A DNA stretch of 43,599 bases from NCBI GenBank assembly GCA_017483465.1, contig JAFUWN010000004.1, positions 1 through 43,599 of the forward strand, given 5' to 3'. This document shows, piece by piece, positions 15,745-24,600 of this stretch (the stretch's first letter is position 1; every line of letters begins with the position of its first letter). The stretch comes from Oscillospiraceae bacterium (GTDB taxonomy: Bacteria; Bacillota; Clostridia; Oscillospirales; Ruminococcaceae). The notes under the pieces were generated by a model. It made no database searches and had not been told where the DNA came from. It worked only from the letters and a program-made list of their open reading frames with translations. Made by a program: the position numbers and the translations under genes.

Positions 15745-17327
15745 ATTTTATCTATCCGCTTTGTCAGGAACCGGCAATTCAGGAGATTTCTTTCAGCATT
15801 CAGAAAGGAGAATTTATCGTTCTGTGTGGTGCGACCGGATGCGGAAAATCTACACTGCTCCGGATGTGTAAGCCGGAACTGACTCCCAACGGGCAGAAAT
15901 CAGGGGAAATTTTTTTGAATCACAAAAAAATTTCTGAACTCTCTCCGGAAGAATCGGCCGTTAAAATCGGCTATGTTATGCAGAATCCGGAACAGCAAAT
16001 TGTAACTGACAAAGTATGGCATGAACTGGCTTATGGTCTGGAAAATCTGCATCTGTCACAGGAGAGCATTGCCCGGAGAGTCGCAGAAATGGCAAGCTAT
16101 TTCGGGATTGGTGCATGGTATGAAAAATCTACAGCAGAACTATCCGGCGGACAGAAACAGCTTCTGAATCTGGCTTCTGTGATGGTCATGCAGCCGGAAA
16201 TTTTGATTCTTGATGAACCTACTGCTCAGCTCGATCCGATTGCCGCTTCTGATTTTTTATCTGTGATCAGAAAGCTGAATCAGGATTTCGGCCTGACTGT
16301 ATTTCTGACAGAACATCGGCTGGAAGAAGCTATTCCGCTCTGTGACAGGCTGATGATCATGCAGTCCGGCAGACTGCTGAATTTTGATACGCCCAGAAAA
16401 GCAGTCAGTTCTGTGAAAGATCATGCTGATCTGTTATGTGCTATGCCTGCGGCAGCGAGAATCTCTCTGAATTTGCAGCCGGAAAGCGATTTCTGTCCTC
16501 TGACTGTCAGAGAAGGAAAAAATCTGCTTGAAAAATATATGCAGAAAAAGAAAATTCCGGATAAAAAATATCAGCATTCTGAGAAAAAAGCTCTGGAAAT
16601 GAAAGAAGTGTATTTCCGGTATGAACGGCATTCACCGGATATTCTTCAGGGCGTGAATCTGACTGTCTATGAAAATGAAATTTTCTGCATTCTAGGGGAA
16701 AATGGCAGCGGAAAATCTACTTGTCTGAAAGCAGCGGCAAATTTACTGAAAATCTACAGCGGAGAAATTAAAATTTTTGATAAGAAATTGAAATATTATA
16801 AAAATAATATGCTATATCAGAACTGTCTTGCCCTGCTTCCGCAGGATGTCCGGACGGTATTTCTCCGGAATACTGTCCGGAAAGAACTCGAAGAAGCCGG
16901 AACAAAACTCGCTCTTCTGCCGTTTGATGCCGAAAAATTATTAGATCATCATCCTTATGATCTTTCCGGCGGAGAACAGCAGCTCGCCGCCCTCGCCAGA
17001 GTGCTCGCCTCAGAACCGAAACTTCTGCTTCTGGATGAACCGACAAAGGGGATTGATGCCTGCTCGAAACAGAAAATCATACAAGTGCTCCGGAATCTGA
17101 AAAAATCCGGCATGACGATCATCGCCGTTACACATGATGTCGAATTTGCCGCTGAATGTGCCGATCGCTGTGCTATGTTTTTCCGTGGGAGAGTCATGGC
17201 TTGTGAAACTCCGGAACATTTCTTTTCTGAGAACAGTTTCTATACCACATCTGTCAGCCGCATGACAAGAGATTTCTGCAAAAATATCGTAACTACAGAA
17301 GAAGCTGTCCGCTTATGCCGGAATTGA
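15717..17327 (+). CDS. ecfA: Fused double ATPase of an ECF transporter (EcfA-EcfA')
   Basis: The frame is open from 15420, but the ATG at 15717 has GGAGG 11 bases upstream and begins the ABC fold (MEILTVENLNFIYPL), giving 536 residues. Domain 1: Walker A GATGCGKST (38-46), Q-loop YVMQNPEQQ, signature LSGGQKQLL, Walker B LILDEPTAQLD. Domain 2: Walker A GENGSGKST (about 327), signature LSGGEQQLAAL, Walker B LLLLDEPTKGID. Both sites look active. Two ATPases are normally separate ecfA1 and ecfA2; fusion occurs in some Firmicutes. Together with EcfT this is an energy-coupling module without a local S component. Confidence 0.88.
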   Translation: MEILTVENLNFIYPLCQEPAIQEISFSIQKGEFIVLCGATGCGKSTLLRMCKPELTPNGQKSGEIFLNHKKISELSPEESAVKIGYVMQNPEQQIVTDKVWHELAYGLENLHLSQESIARRVAEMASYFGIGAWYEKSTAELSGGQKQLLNLASVMVMQPEILILDEPTAQLDPIAASDFLSVIRKLNQDFGLTVFLTEHRLEEAIPLCDRLMIMQSGRLLNFDTPRKAVSSVKDHADLLCAMPAAARISLNLQPESDFCPLTVREGKNLLEKYMQKKKIPDKKYQHSEKKALEMKEVYFRYERHSPDILQGVNLTVYENEIFCILGENGSGKSTCLKAAANLLKIYSGEIKIFDKKLKYYKNNMLYQNCLALLPQDVRTVFLRNTVRKELEEAGTKLALLPFDAEKLLDHHPYDLSGGEQQLAALARVLASEPKLLLLDEPTKGIDACSKQKIIQVLRNLKKSGMTIIAVTHDVEFAAECADRCAMFFRGRVMACETPEHFFSENSFYTTSVSRMTRDFCKNIVTTEEAVRLCRN

Positions 17328-17369
17328 TCAGTATGCGGACGGCTTTTCTCTGCGGTTTTTAATAAAACA

Positions 17370-17395
17370 AAAAAGAGCGGTCAACGCTCTTTTTC
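17370..17395. terminator. Intrinsic terminator after the ECF operon
   Basis: AAAAAGAGCG pairs perfectly with CGCTCTTTTT around GTCAA. T-runs occur on both strands. Confidence 0.88.
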
Positions 17396-17736
17396 ACTAA
17401 ATTTTACAACTTTCAGTAATATTCAGGAAATGGCGATAAATCAAGAAAATACAGCAAGTTACAAAAAGCTGTTTCCTCCGGTTTTTTATTAACTTTATGC
17501 AGGATTAACGGACAATTAACGGACAACTTTTTTGATATATCCTCGTACAACATTATTTGTTCGTTACTTGACTATTATGGTATAATAGAATTAACTGCTG
17601 ACAAATAACTTTTCAAGCAAAGTCCGATGCAGACTTTGCTTTTTATTTTAATTGTGAACTTTTTGTAAACTTTCAGAATCATGCGACAGATTTTAAGCAT
17701 TTTTGGACGGGTATAGACAGAGAGGAGTAAAAGTAC
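17396..17736 (+). promoter_or_regulatory. Sigma-operon control region
   Basis: This 340-base stretch has no gene. It holds an 11-bp direct repeat TTAACGGACAA at about 17505-17526 (two copies three bases or fewer apart), an extended -10 promoter (TGGTATAAT ending at 17586, weak -35 TTGTTC at 17557) and a leader with a terminator-like hairpin. The repeat has the look of an operator or alternative-sigma element, but I cannot assign a regulator. Confidence 0.5.
17615..17650 (+). terminator. Terminator-like hairpin in the sigma-factor leader (possible attenuator)
   Basis: AAGCAAAGTC (17615-17624) pairs perfectly with GACTTTGCTT (17632-17641) and is followed by TTTATTTT. It lies 30 bases after the promoter and 90 bases before the sigma gene. 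Transcription may stop here and need anti-termination, or a tiny RNA is made. Confidence 0.6.
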
Positions 17737-18213
17737 ATGTACAATAAAATTCTGAGTACGCACTACACAGAAATCCTTCTCTATTGCTGTGTCCGGCTGA
17801 ATGGTGACAGATTCGCAGCAGAGGACTGTACACAAGAAATATTCCTGACATTATACAGAAAACAGGAAACAATTGATTTTTCAAAAGAAATCCGTCCGTG
17901 GCTCTATGCGGCGGCAGACAGGGAAATCAAAGCATATCGGCGGAAAAATCCAGAGTCTGTTGATATTGAAACGATTCCCGAACCCTCTGCCGAACCGGAA
18001 TTCACACAGGCACAGGCAGAAAGTATTCTCGATACACTCAATTCCAGAGAACGGAAACTGATAGAAAATTATTATTCACAGGCTGACCGGGAAACACTGG
18101 CAAAAAATATGGGTATCAGCATGAATGCCCTGTACCTGAAAATCAAGAGAATCCGTCAGAAACTCAGCAAGCTGTACCACACAGACAAAGGAGAGAAGCA
18201 TCATGAAACATAA
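17737..18213 (+). CDS. ECF-type RNA polymerase sigma factor
   Basis: 158 residues. Region 2 is residues 5-65 (AEDCTQEIFLTLYRKQ, IRPWLYAAADREIKAYRRK). Region 4 is 95-148 with a helix-turn-helix (DRETLAKNMGISMNALYLKIKRIRQKL). It directs RNA polymerase to its own promoters, probably including the genes that follow. GGAG precedes the start. It overlaps the next gene by 11 bases, the common coupling of sigma and anti-sigma genes. Confidence 0.88.
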   Translation: MYNKILSTHYTEILLYCCVRLNGDRFAAEDCTQEIFLTLYRKQETIDFSKEIRPWLYAAADREIKAYRRKNPESVDIETIPEPSAEPEFTQAQAESILDTLNSRERKLIENYYSQADRETLAKNMGISMNALYLKIKRIRQKLSKLYHTDKGEKHHET

Positions 18214-19564
18214 CAGCCGTCTGCTGACGGAAATTTTACAGGATACGCAGTTTGAGCAGAATGCTGTCCGGCATATCCGGCAGATGATGGAACAGGAACT
18301 TTCTCTGCCGGAATCAGAAAGAGATTATCAGAAAATTGCTGAATTATCCCGTGATGCCTGTGAACTGCTCGGCATCCGTCAGGAACTCGAACAGGCTTCA
18401 TCAGTCGGAATCAGCAGGATTCAGCAGAAAATTCATCAGCAGGAAGAACCGGAAGAAGCTTTTATTCCGGAAACGGACGAAATACCCGAAATCAGGAATA
18501 CAGGGATTTATAAAACAATTCTGTCGGCAGCCGCTTGTCTGCTCGTCTGCCTCGGAAGCGTTGCCGGAGCTTATGTTCTGGAACGGAAACTTCAGCCGGA
18601 ATCCGCACAGCCAGAAATTTCCACAGAAGCCACTTCTCTGCCGGAATCAGAATTATCTGAAATTACAACACAGAGTTATCCGGCAATTCGGGAAAAAGAA
18701 ACGGCTGTGCAAAGCAGTACTGTGACAACTTCTGTACAGTCCGGTGCTGCGGTGACTGAGTCCGAAAAACTCAACCTTTCTGTTTCAAGTGAAACCGCTG
18801 TCACGGAACTGCCTGCTGTTATGACTGAGAGGGAAGCGGCAGTTTCCACAGCGGCACTTTCACAAACGGAATCCGGTACAGAACGTATCTTTTCCGGAAC
18901 TTCCACAGCAGAAACTTCAAACCGGAAATCAGAAACATCTTCCACAACGGTTATGACAACAAGTACATCTGCCACAACGACATCTACGACAACAACTACA
19001 GTCATCACAACAATAACAACAACGACAACCGCAACTACTACATCAACTACTGTCACAACACCAGAACCGGAAACCATCCCCACTGAACCTGAAACAACTG
19101 TTCCGCCGCTTCCGGCAGAAGATTCCATTCCAGGCTATTTCTATCAGACATGGACAAGTCAGGATATTTCTTACGGAAAGCTGATTCCCATTCTGAACGA
19201 TACTCCGCCAAGCCGGATAGTTCAGAAATATACTCTTGATGCACCGGATTATCAGACATTCTATATCAGAACAGATAATTTCAAACTATGGCAGCTGTAT
19301 ACAAGTTCTGTTACATTCAGTCAGAGAATTTCATCATTGCAGTCAGAATCCGCACTGGAAACACAGTTCTGCATAGAGGATTACTGGCTTGAACCTGTTA
19401 CCATTGCCGATTGTTCCGGCTATATCGCTATGAAGAAAAATAATATCCGTGAGGTATATATCGGCTGGCAGAACGGCGAATACGCTTTCACGCTGTTCGC
19501 TTCTACAGACGATGCCGAACAGATCATTCAACTCGCACAGACTTTTCATATCTATGAAGAATAA
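18203..19564 (+). CDS. Transmembrane anti-sigma-like protein with Thr-rich extracellular sensor
   Basis: 453 residues. An N-terminal cytoplasmic part of about 105 residues is rich in Glu, Gln and Leu and should bind the sigma factor, though no zinc anti-sigma HxxxCxxC motif is visible. One membrane helix follows (about 108-128, TILSAAACLLVCLGSVAGAYVL). Residues 130-305 are a Ser/Thr/Glu stalk ending in almost pure Thr. The last 145 residues are a globular domain resembling DUF4367-type domains of anti-sigma proteins (GYIAMKKNNIREVYIGWQNGEYAFTLF). The layout fits a membrane sensor that holds the sigma factor until an outside signal arrives. Confidence 0.75.
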   Translation: MKHNSRLLTEILQDTQFEQNAVRHIRQMMEQELSLPESERDYQKIAELSRDACELLGIRQELEQASSVGISRIQQKIHQQEEPEEAFIPETDEIPEIRNTGIYKTILSAAACLLVCLGSVAGAYVLERKLQPESAQPEISTEATSLPESELSEITTQSYPAIREKETAVQSSTVTTSVQSGAAVTESEKLNLSVSSETAVTELPAVMTEREAAVSTAALSQTESGTERIFSGTSTAETSNRKSETSSTTVMTTSTSATTTSTTTTTVITTITTTTTATTTSTTVTTPEPETIPTEPETTVPPLPAEDSIPGYFYQTWTSQDISYGKLIPILNDTPPSRIVQKYTLDAPDYQTFYIRTDNFKLWQLYTSSVTFSQRISSLQSESALETQFCIEDYWLEPVTIADCSGYIAMKKNNIREVYIGWQNGEYAFTLFASTDDAEQIIQLAQTFHIYEE

Positions 19565-19590
19565 ATTACTAACTGAAAGGAGAATTTCTT

Positions 19591-20880
19591 ATGAAAAAAT
19601 TAGTATCCTGTCTGCTGACTGCTTCTCTGGCTGTGATAATTCTGCCTATACAGGCTTATGCTGAAAATCCCATTCGTTCCGAAAACCCTATTCGTTCCGC
19701 TATAATCAATCATCTGGAATATTGGGAATATGAAACATATTATGCTTTGGAGGGTGTTGAAGAAGATGCCGTTTCTGTTGTCATTCCGACAGAAATTGAC
19801 GGGAAACCTGTGATTCTGGCTGAAACACATAGTGACAGCGAAGTTTATCATCTTAATGTATTCCAGTATTCCAATCTGAAAGAAATTCTTACAGAAGAGG
19901 ATAATCCCTACTATACAAGCATTGACGGCGTTTTATTCTATACGCCGGAAGAAGGTGTTCAGCAGTTACTGGCTTATCCATGTGCAAAAGAAGATACTGT
20001 CTATACTGTTCCGGAAGGTACAACAGACATTCTTTCAAAAGCTTTCTGCGACTGTCAGAATCTGGAATCTGTTTCTTTTTCAGATTCTGTCGATACCAAC
20101 CACGCCGGAATGTTTTGCAGATGTCCGGCTTTACGGGAAATTCATGGAACTATCAGCCATGTGGGAAGTGATGCTCTCTGGGAATGCCCTGAAATCTGTT
20201 ATCTGCATTTTGGCAAAGAAAATCTGAATCTGTCCTCTTTTGAACTGAATTTTCCGTCTTTGAAAACTGTCCTGATAGATGAAGATACTGTCACGAAAAA
20301 TTTTGTATCCTCAGAAAATGCTTTAAAAGAACTTTCTGTTCCTAAAGCAGATACTGTTGAAATCAGCCATTGTCAGAACCTTGAAATCCTGCATCTGCGA
20401 AATGATTCTCCGAAACAAACTATTCAGATTATGGATTGTCCAGTTTTGAAAGAAATTATTTTTGAAGACGGAAAAACAGCAGATTCTGTTTCCACTCTGA
20501 AGCTCACAGGGCTTCCCTCTCTGGAAAAGATTACCTATTACGGAACGGAAGCCTATCGAGCAGAAATTAAAATGCCGTTATTCTGCAATCATTTTACAGT
20601 CTATTGCAGTAATGAGAACACTGTCCTGAAAAATTCCTGTGAAAAATATCAGATTCCATTTCAAATTCTTTCTGATGAATACAGCATCGGCGATGTTACC
20701 GGAGATTCTAAAGCTGACATTCTGGATGTAATTGCAATCAATAAAGCCGTTCTCGGAAAAGAAAACCTCACCAGCGAACAGGTAAAGGCAATTGATTTCA
20801 ACGGCGATGGCAAGCCGGATGCTTCGGATTCTCTCACACTGATGAAATACATTGTCGGCTTAATCGAAACACTCACCTGA
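19591..20880 (+). CDS. Secreted leucine-rich-repeat (BspA-like) protein with type I dockerin
   Basis: 429 residues. Signal peptide 1-24 (MKKLVSCLLTASLAVI, cut after QAYA). Residues 30-360 carry BspA/LRR_5-type repeats (FQYSNLKEI, FCDCQNLESVSFSDSV, FCRCPALREI). The last 64 residues are a type I dockerin with two calcium loops, GDVTGDSKADILD and DFNGDGKPDASD. Dockerins bind cohesins on a scaffoldin, so the protein is probably docked on a cell-surface complex. The LRR part may bind proteins or glycans. AAGGAG lies before the ATG. It sits 26 bases after the anti-sigma gene, so control by that sigma factor is likely. Confidence 0.88.
   Translation: MKKLVSCLLTASLAVIILPIQAYAENPIRSENPIRSAIINHLEYWEYETYYALEGVEEDAVSVVIPTEIDGKPVILAETHSDSEVYHLNVFQYSNLKEILTEEDNPYYTSIDGVLFYTPEEGVQQLLAYPCAKEDTVYTVPEGTTDILSKAFCDCQNLESVSFSDSVDTNHAGMFCRCPALREIHGTISHVGSDALWECPEICYLHFGKENLNLSSFELNFPSLKTVLIDEDTVTKNFVSSENALKELSVPKADTVEISHCQNLEILHLRNDSPKQTIQIMDCPVLKEIIFEDGKTADSVSTLKLTGLPSLEKITYYGTEAYRAEIKMPLFCNHFTVYCSNENTVLKNSCEKYQIPFQILSDEYSIGDVTGDSKADILDVIAINKAVLGKENLTSEQVKAIDFNGDGKPDASDSLTLMKYIVGLIETLT
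20750..20880 (+). repeat. Dockerin-coding direct repeat, copy 1
   Basis: 131 bases almost identical to 22063-22193; only about six positions differ, while the LRR-coding parts differ widely. Copies are 1313 bases apart. Confidence 0.9.
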
Positions 20881-20894
20881 AAGGAGAATTTTTC

Positions 20895-22193
20895 ATGAAA
20901 AAATTAGTATCTTGTCTGCTGACTGCTTCTATGACTGTGATGATGCTCCCTGTACAGGCTCACACCGAAACGCTTACGGATAATATTCTGATATATCAGT
21001 ATGATGAAAATACAGATTGTTATCTTATCACAGGCGTGGAAGATAAGACAATTACTTCTGTCACAATTCCGGCTGAATATCACGGTGCATCTGTGAAAGT
21101 GGAAAGCAATATCTTTGCAGATTGTCCAAATCTGACAGAAATCAATGTTGAAAAAGAAAATACTTATCATACAAGCATTGACGGCGTTCTGCTGGACAGT
21201 CAGCAGAATTTAATCGCCTATCCCTGCAATAAACCCGATATTGCCTATACTGTGCCGAATACGGTGCAGGCACTTGAAATCAGAAGCTTCCAGAATTGTG
21301 CTAATCTTGTATCTGTAACATTTTCGGATTCTGTTAAAGCCGAAACAGGACATATCTTTGAAAACTGTCCGAATCTGGAAGAAATCAATGGAATTATTAC
21401 AGTTTCCGGAACTTATGCAGTTCAGAACTGTCACAATATTCGCTATCTGCATTTCAGCGGCGGAATTCATACCAATCTGCCGCCTTTTGAAAAACTCGAA
21501 AAAGTAGAATTTGAACCGGATAATCCTCTGACTAAGGTAACAGTCAGCAATCCGGAACTGAAGGAACTGATTCTTCCTGTGAAATGCAAAACAATTCAGA
21601 TTGCAGGCTGCCAAAAAATCGAGAAAATCAGACTGCTGAATTCGTCTCTGGATGATGCACAGAATACGATTGAAATTACAAACTGTCCTAATCTGAAAGA
21701 AATCATAATTGACAGTCAGGAAGGATATTCTTCCTATAGTATGCTGAAATTAACAGGGCTTTCCTCTCTGGAATCTGTTATTTACTACGAACCGCAAAGT
21801 TATGAATCAGAAAGGCAAAGTCGGTTAGAAGCATTGGAAGAACATTCGCTTGAAGAAGTTTCTGTTCCAAAATTGATAAGTTCTATTTTCTGTGGAAATT
21901 ATACAGTCTATGGCTGGCAGGAAAATGATATTCTCCGGCTGTTCTGTGAAAAATATAATCATCCGTTTGAGGCTCTGGACGATACTGCTGTCTATGAAAC
22001 AGGCGATATCACTGGAGATTCTAAAATTGACATTCTAGATGTGGTGACAATCAATAAAGCGGTTCTCGGAAAAGAAAATCTCACCAGCGAACAGGTAAAG
22101 GCAATTGATTTCAACGGCGATGGCAAGCCGGATGCTTCGGATTCTCTCACACTGATGAAATATATTGTCGGCTTAATCGAAACGCTTGTCTGA
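20895..22193 (+). CDS. Second secreted LRR-dockerin protein (tandem paralogue)
   Basis: 432 residues, same layout as the gene before it: signal peptide (MKKLVSCLLTASMTVMM, cut after QAHT or nearby), LRR_5-type repeats (FADCPNLTEINVEKEN, FENCPNLEEINGI) and a C-terminal type I dockerin (GDITGDSKIDILD, DFNGDGKPDASD). It starts 14 bases after the previous stop with AAGGAG. The middle has diverged, but the signal peptide and dockerin are nearly identical to the first copy. An extra 14-residue stretch around ERQSRLEALEEHSLEE is unique to this copy. No terminator is visible after it; mobile-element debris begins at the stop codon. Confidence 0.87.
   Translation: MKKLVSCLLTASMTVMMLPVQAHTETLTDNILIYQYDENTDCYLITGVEDKTITSVTIPAEYHGASVKVESNIFADCPNLTEINVEKENTYHTSIDGVLLDSQQNLIAYPCNKPDIAYTVPNTVQALEIRSFQNCANLVSVTFSDSVKAETGHIFENCPNLEEINGIITVSGTYAVQNCHNIRYLHFSGGIHTNLPPFEKLEKVEFEPDNPLTKVTVSNPELKELILPVKCKTIQIAGCQKIEKIRLLNSSLDDAQNTIEITNCPNLKEIIIDSQEGYSSYSMLKLTGLSSLESVIYYEPQSYESERQSRLEALEEHSLEEVSVPKLISSIFCGNYTVYGWQENDILRLFCEKYNHPFEALDDTAVYETGDITGDSKIDILDVVTINKAVLGKENLTSEQVKAIDFNGDGKPDASDSLTLMKYIVGLIETLV
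22063..22193 (+). repeat. Dockerin-coding direct repeat, copy 2
   Basis: Partner of 20750-20880. The higher identity at the ends than in the middle suggests gene conversion or strong constraint on cohesin binding. Confidence 0.9.
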
Positions 22194-22276
22194 AAAACTC
22201 ACCAGACAGCAGAACAGTATATTGAACAGCACATCAAGATGTTTCTGGATTTCAACTTCAAATAGATATGATATAA
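22194..22276 (+). other. Junction: short ORF in frame with the dockerin stop
   Basis: Directly after the TGA of the second dockerin gene the same frame stays open for 23 codons (KTHQTAEQYIEQHIKMFLDF...) to a TAG at 22263-22265. It has no start codon or ribosome site. It is probably the tail of a mobile-element gene cut at the insertion junction. Confidence 0.4.
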
Positions 22277-23119
22277 CATAAAAATGAGGATATGCTCAGA
22301 GTGACAAGAACCAAATTCGGCGAATACAAGATCGAGGGGAAATATCAGGACAGGTCAGTTTCGGCAACGGAAATGTTCGGTACAAACCGGATGAGCAGTT
22401 ATCATATTTTTGAAAATCCGCTGAATCAGCGTGATGTTATCGTCCGTGACCGTGTGGAAGATGAGGAAGGCAGGCATCATTATGAAATCAATCCTAAAGA
22501 AACACAGCTTGCCAAAGAAAAAGCCCGTCAGATGAAAGAAAAATTTAAAAGCTGGATTTGGGATGATATTGAACAGCGTGAAAAGTATGTAGAAAGATAT
22601 AACTATCTGTTCAATGCAATTCGTGGCAGAGAATATGACGGCAGTCATCAGAGTTTTCCGGGCATGAATCCGGCAATCCGGCTCAGACCGCATCAGCAGA
22701 ATGCTGTACTCCGTACGAAACTCGGCGGCAATACGCTTCTGGCTCATTGTGTGGGTGCAGGCAAAAGTTTTGAAATGATTGCGGCGACTATGGAACAGGC
22801 GATTATGATGCTGTTATCATGAGTTTTACGCAGTTTGAACGGATTCCCATGTCTGACGAATATCGCAGACAGTTTATGGAACACGAACTGGATGAAATTA
22901 TAGATGCTCTGGAAGATGTGGATTCAGGTGACAGAATTTCCGTCAAGGCTCTGGAATTGCAGAAAACCAAAATTGCGGAAAAACTCAAGAAATTATTGGA
23001 TTCTCCGAAAGACAATTCGCTTTGTTTTGAAAAGCTCGGCTTTGATTATCTCGTATGCGATGAGGCTCATTACTATAAGAACTGCTTCGTTTCAACAAAT
23101 GTCCACACCATTTATCGCA
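22277..23119 (+). pseudogene. Conjugative-element SNF2/DEAD-type helicase, remnant with internal deletion
   Basis: Two pieces in different frames. Piece 1 (from 22277, no proper start) reads FGEYKIEG, WIWDDIEQREKY, REYDGSH, LRPHQQNAVLR, then Walker A HCVGAGKSFEM. Piece 2 continues in another frame as GDYDAVIMSFTQFERIPMS to the Walker B-like CDEAHYYKN and stops matching at about 23090. In the intact family (giant helicase/methylase proteins of Firmicute integrative conjugative elements, from memory) about 70 residues lie between these pieces and over 1000 follow. So the gene lost its start, an internal block and most of its C-terminal part. It should be non-functional. Confidence 0.75.
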
Positions 23120-23136
23120 AATTTTACTTTCTTTGT

Positions 23137-23164
23137 AATGCCCCCGATTATTCGAGGGCATTAT
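23137..23164 (-). terminator. Hairpin at the recombinase 3' end
   Basis: TAATGCCC and CG pair with CG and GGGCATTA over about 11 bp around ATTATT, spanning the recombinase stop codon. There is no T-run, so it may be a terminator stem or part of an attachment site. Confidence 0.45.
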
Positions 23165-24076
23165 GTTTGTTGGTCAGCGGTTTGTCTATGAGCTTGTAAA
23201 AGACCTCAATGGTTCTCGGTGCTTTGTGCTTGCCTGGGTGTGTATCGACCTTGACATACTCAATCAGCGTGAGAGCCATTTCACGGGTGAGTTTCTCTGC
23301 TCCTGCATAGGACTTCATACGGCGGATATATTCGTCAACATCTTGTTCGTCCTGAGATGCATCATCGGTACGCTTCACAAGCTCGTCACGCTCTGCCCTC
23401 AGTCCGTCCTTTTCGGTCTGATAATCACTGAGGAGTCCGGCACATACCTTGTCCTCATACACGCTCTTAATCAGACGGTCAGGCTCTCTGATGTGCTTTT
23501 CAATATCGTGAAGCCTTTTCTTGGCGGCGGTATTACGCTCTGTCTGATCGCCCTGCTTGTAAGCGAGGAGCTTCTCACGAATAATCAGGCTCGTTCATTA
23601 CAATGTCAATCTGTCTCTGAATATCCGCAAGCACAAGGCTTTCAAGAAGTGGTTGCCTGATCGTATGCGTGGTGCAGTAGTTTTTTCCGTATTTGGAGTA
23701 TCTGCTGCATACATAGACAGATGCGGTATAATTACTTTTGCAGCCGCCGTTGTGTCGCATTTTACTTCCACAGTCTGCACAGTAGCACAGCCCTGAAAGT
23801 GGGCGTAACTTCTGCCCCTTTGTATGCCGTCCCGTAGCAACCGAAGCATTCATAAGCTGAACTTTGTCACACAACTTTTGAGAAATAATAGGCTCATGAT
23901 TATTTTCGATCACTGCCCATTCGGATTCGTCCTTCTGAATGACCTTGTGTTTTTTATAGCTCACAGTTTTTGTGCGGAGCTGTGTCGGCCTGCCGAGATA
24001 GATCGGATTATTCAGAATACGGGTAACAGAAGATATACATCCCAATTTTATATTCAGTCTGCTTTGGCAACATCAT
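23148..24076 (-). pseudogene. Large serine recombinase, catalytic domain deleted and frameshifted
   Basis: From the ATG at 24076 (AAAGGAG upstream) the frame reads MMLPKQTEYKIGMYI, the usual N-terminus, then breaks. The rest resumes in another frame at SSVTRILNNPIYLG in the recombinase domain, so the resolvase catalytic domain with its Ser nucleophile, about 250 residues, is gone. The zinc-ribbon region follows (CYCADCGSKM, VCSRY, NYCTTH). At about 23575 a second frameshift follows NEPDYS; the other frame continues REKLLAYKQGD to the C-terminal DUF4368-like part ending at 23148. Such enzymes integrate and excise mobile elements. This copy cannot act, so the element is fixed in place. Confidence 0.85.
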
Positions 24077-24085
24077 AACTCCTTT

Positions 24086-24458
24086 CTATTCCAAAGCATC
24101 CTTTTCCGATATGAGTCTATTATAAGTCAGCTTACGGCTTGAAATATAATAATGCCATTCACTCGAAATCCCCTTTTTTGTCTGAAATTCGGTGTGTATT
24201 GCACCAATACAGCAGAGATTTGTCCATTCCTCTCCGTCCAGAGCAATTGTCATCTGTGCATTTGGGGGCATAAACGAATACACCCAATCCTTGAAACACT
24301 GACGATGCCCACTGATGTATCTGCTTTATATTTTTCAGTCCGCACATACATCCCAGTATTACAATTGTGATGACTTCGGGTATTCTGCAAAAGTATCCAT
24401 TGGATTCCTCTTCTGTTTCGACTTCTTCAAAGTACTCCATAATTCCGTTATTTTTCAT
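24086..24458 (-). pseudogene. ISAs1-family transposase remnant
   Basis: The N-terminal piece (from 24458) reads GYFCRIPEVITIVILGCMCG, GLKNIKQIHQWA, the DDE_Tnp_1-associated start of ISAs1 transposases. Near 24320 the sequence shifts frame to VFKDWVYSFMPPNAQMTIALDG (first catalytic Asp region), then jumps to EEWTNLCCIGAIHTEFQ and YYISSRKLT near the family C-terminus. The central catalytic portion is missing. The start has no good ribosome site. It lies between the recombinase remnant and the surface-protein operon. Confidence 0.75.
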
Positions 24459-24524
24459 AATTCTATTATACCATACCCTGTCAAGTTTTAAGAATTGATT
24501 TGCATGATTTTTTGTAAATAGCTA

Positions 24525-24553
24525 TTGATTTTTTGACGGATATATAGTATAAT
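24525..24553 (+). promoter_or_regulatory. Promoter of the plus-strand TasA-like operon
   Basis: TTGATT (24525-24530), 17-base spacer, TATAAT (24548-24553), 47 bases before the first gene start. A TTGACG at 24534 is too close to the -10 to be the -35 but could bind a regulator. Confidence 0.7.
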
Positions 24554-24600
24554 AATAAGTAGGTAACTGCATATATTGAATGCGAATAGGGGGTGTCGGA

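Noticed and set aside
18676-19128. 150-residue Val-rich minus ORF
   Set aside because: Shadow of the Thr-rich stalk of the anti-sigma-like gene.
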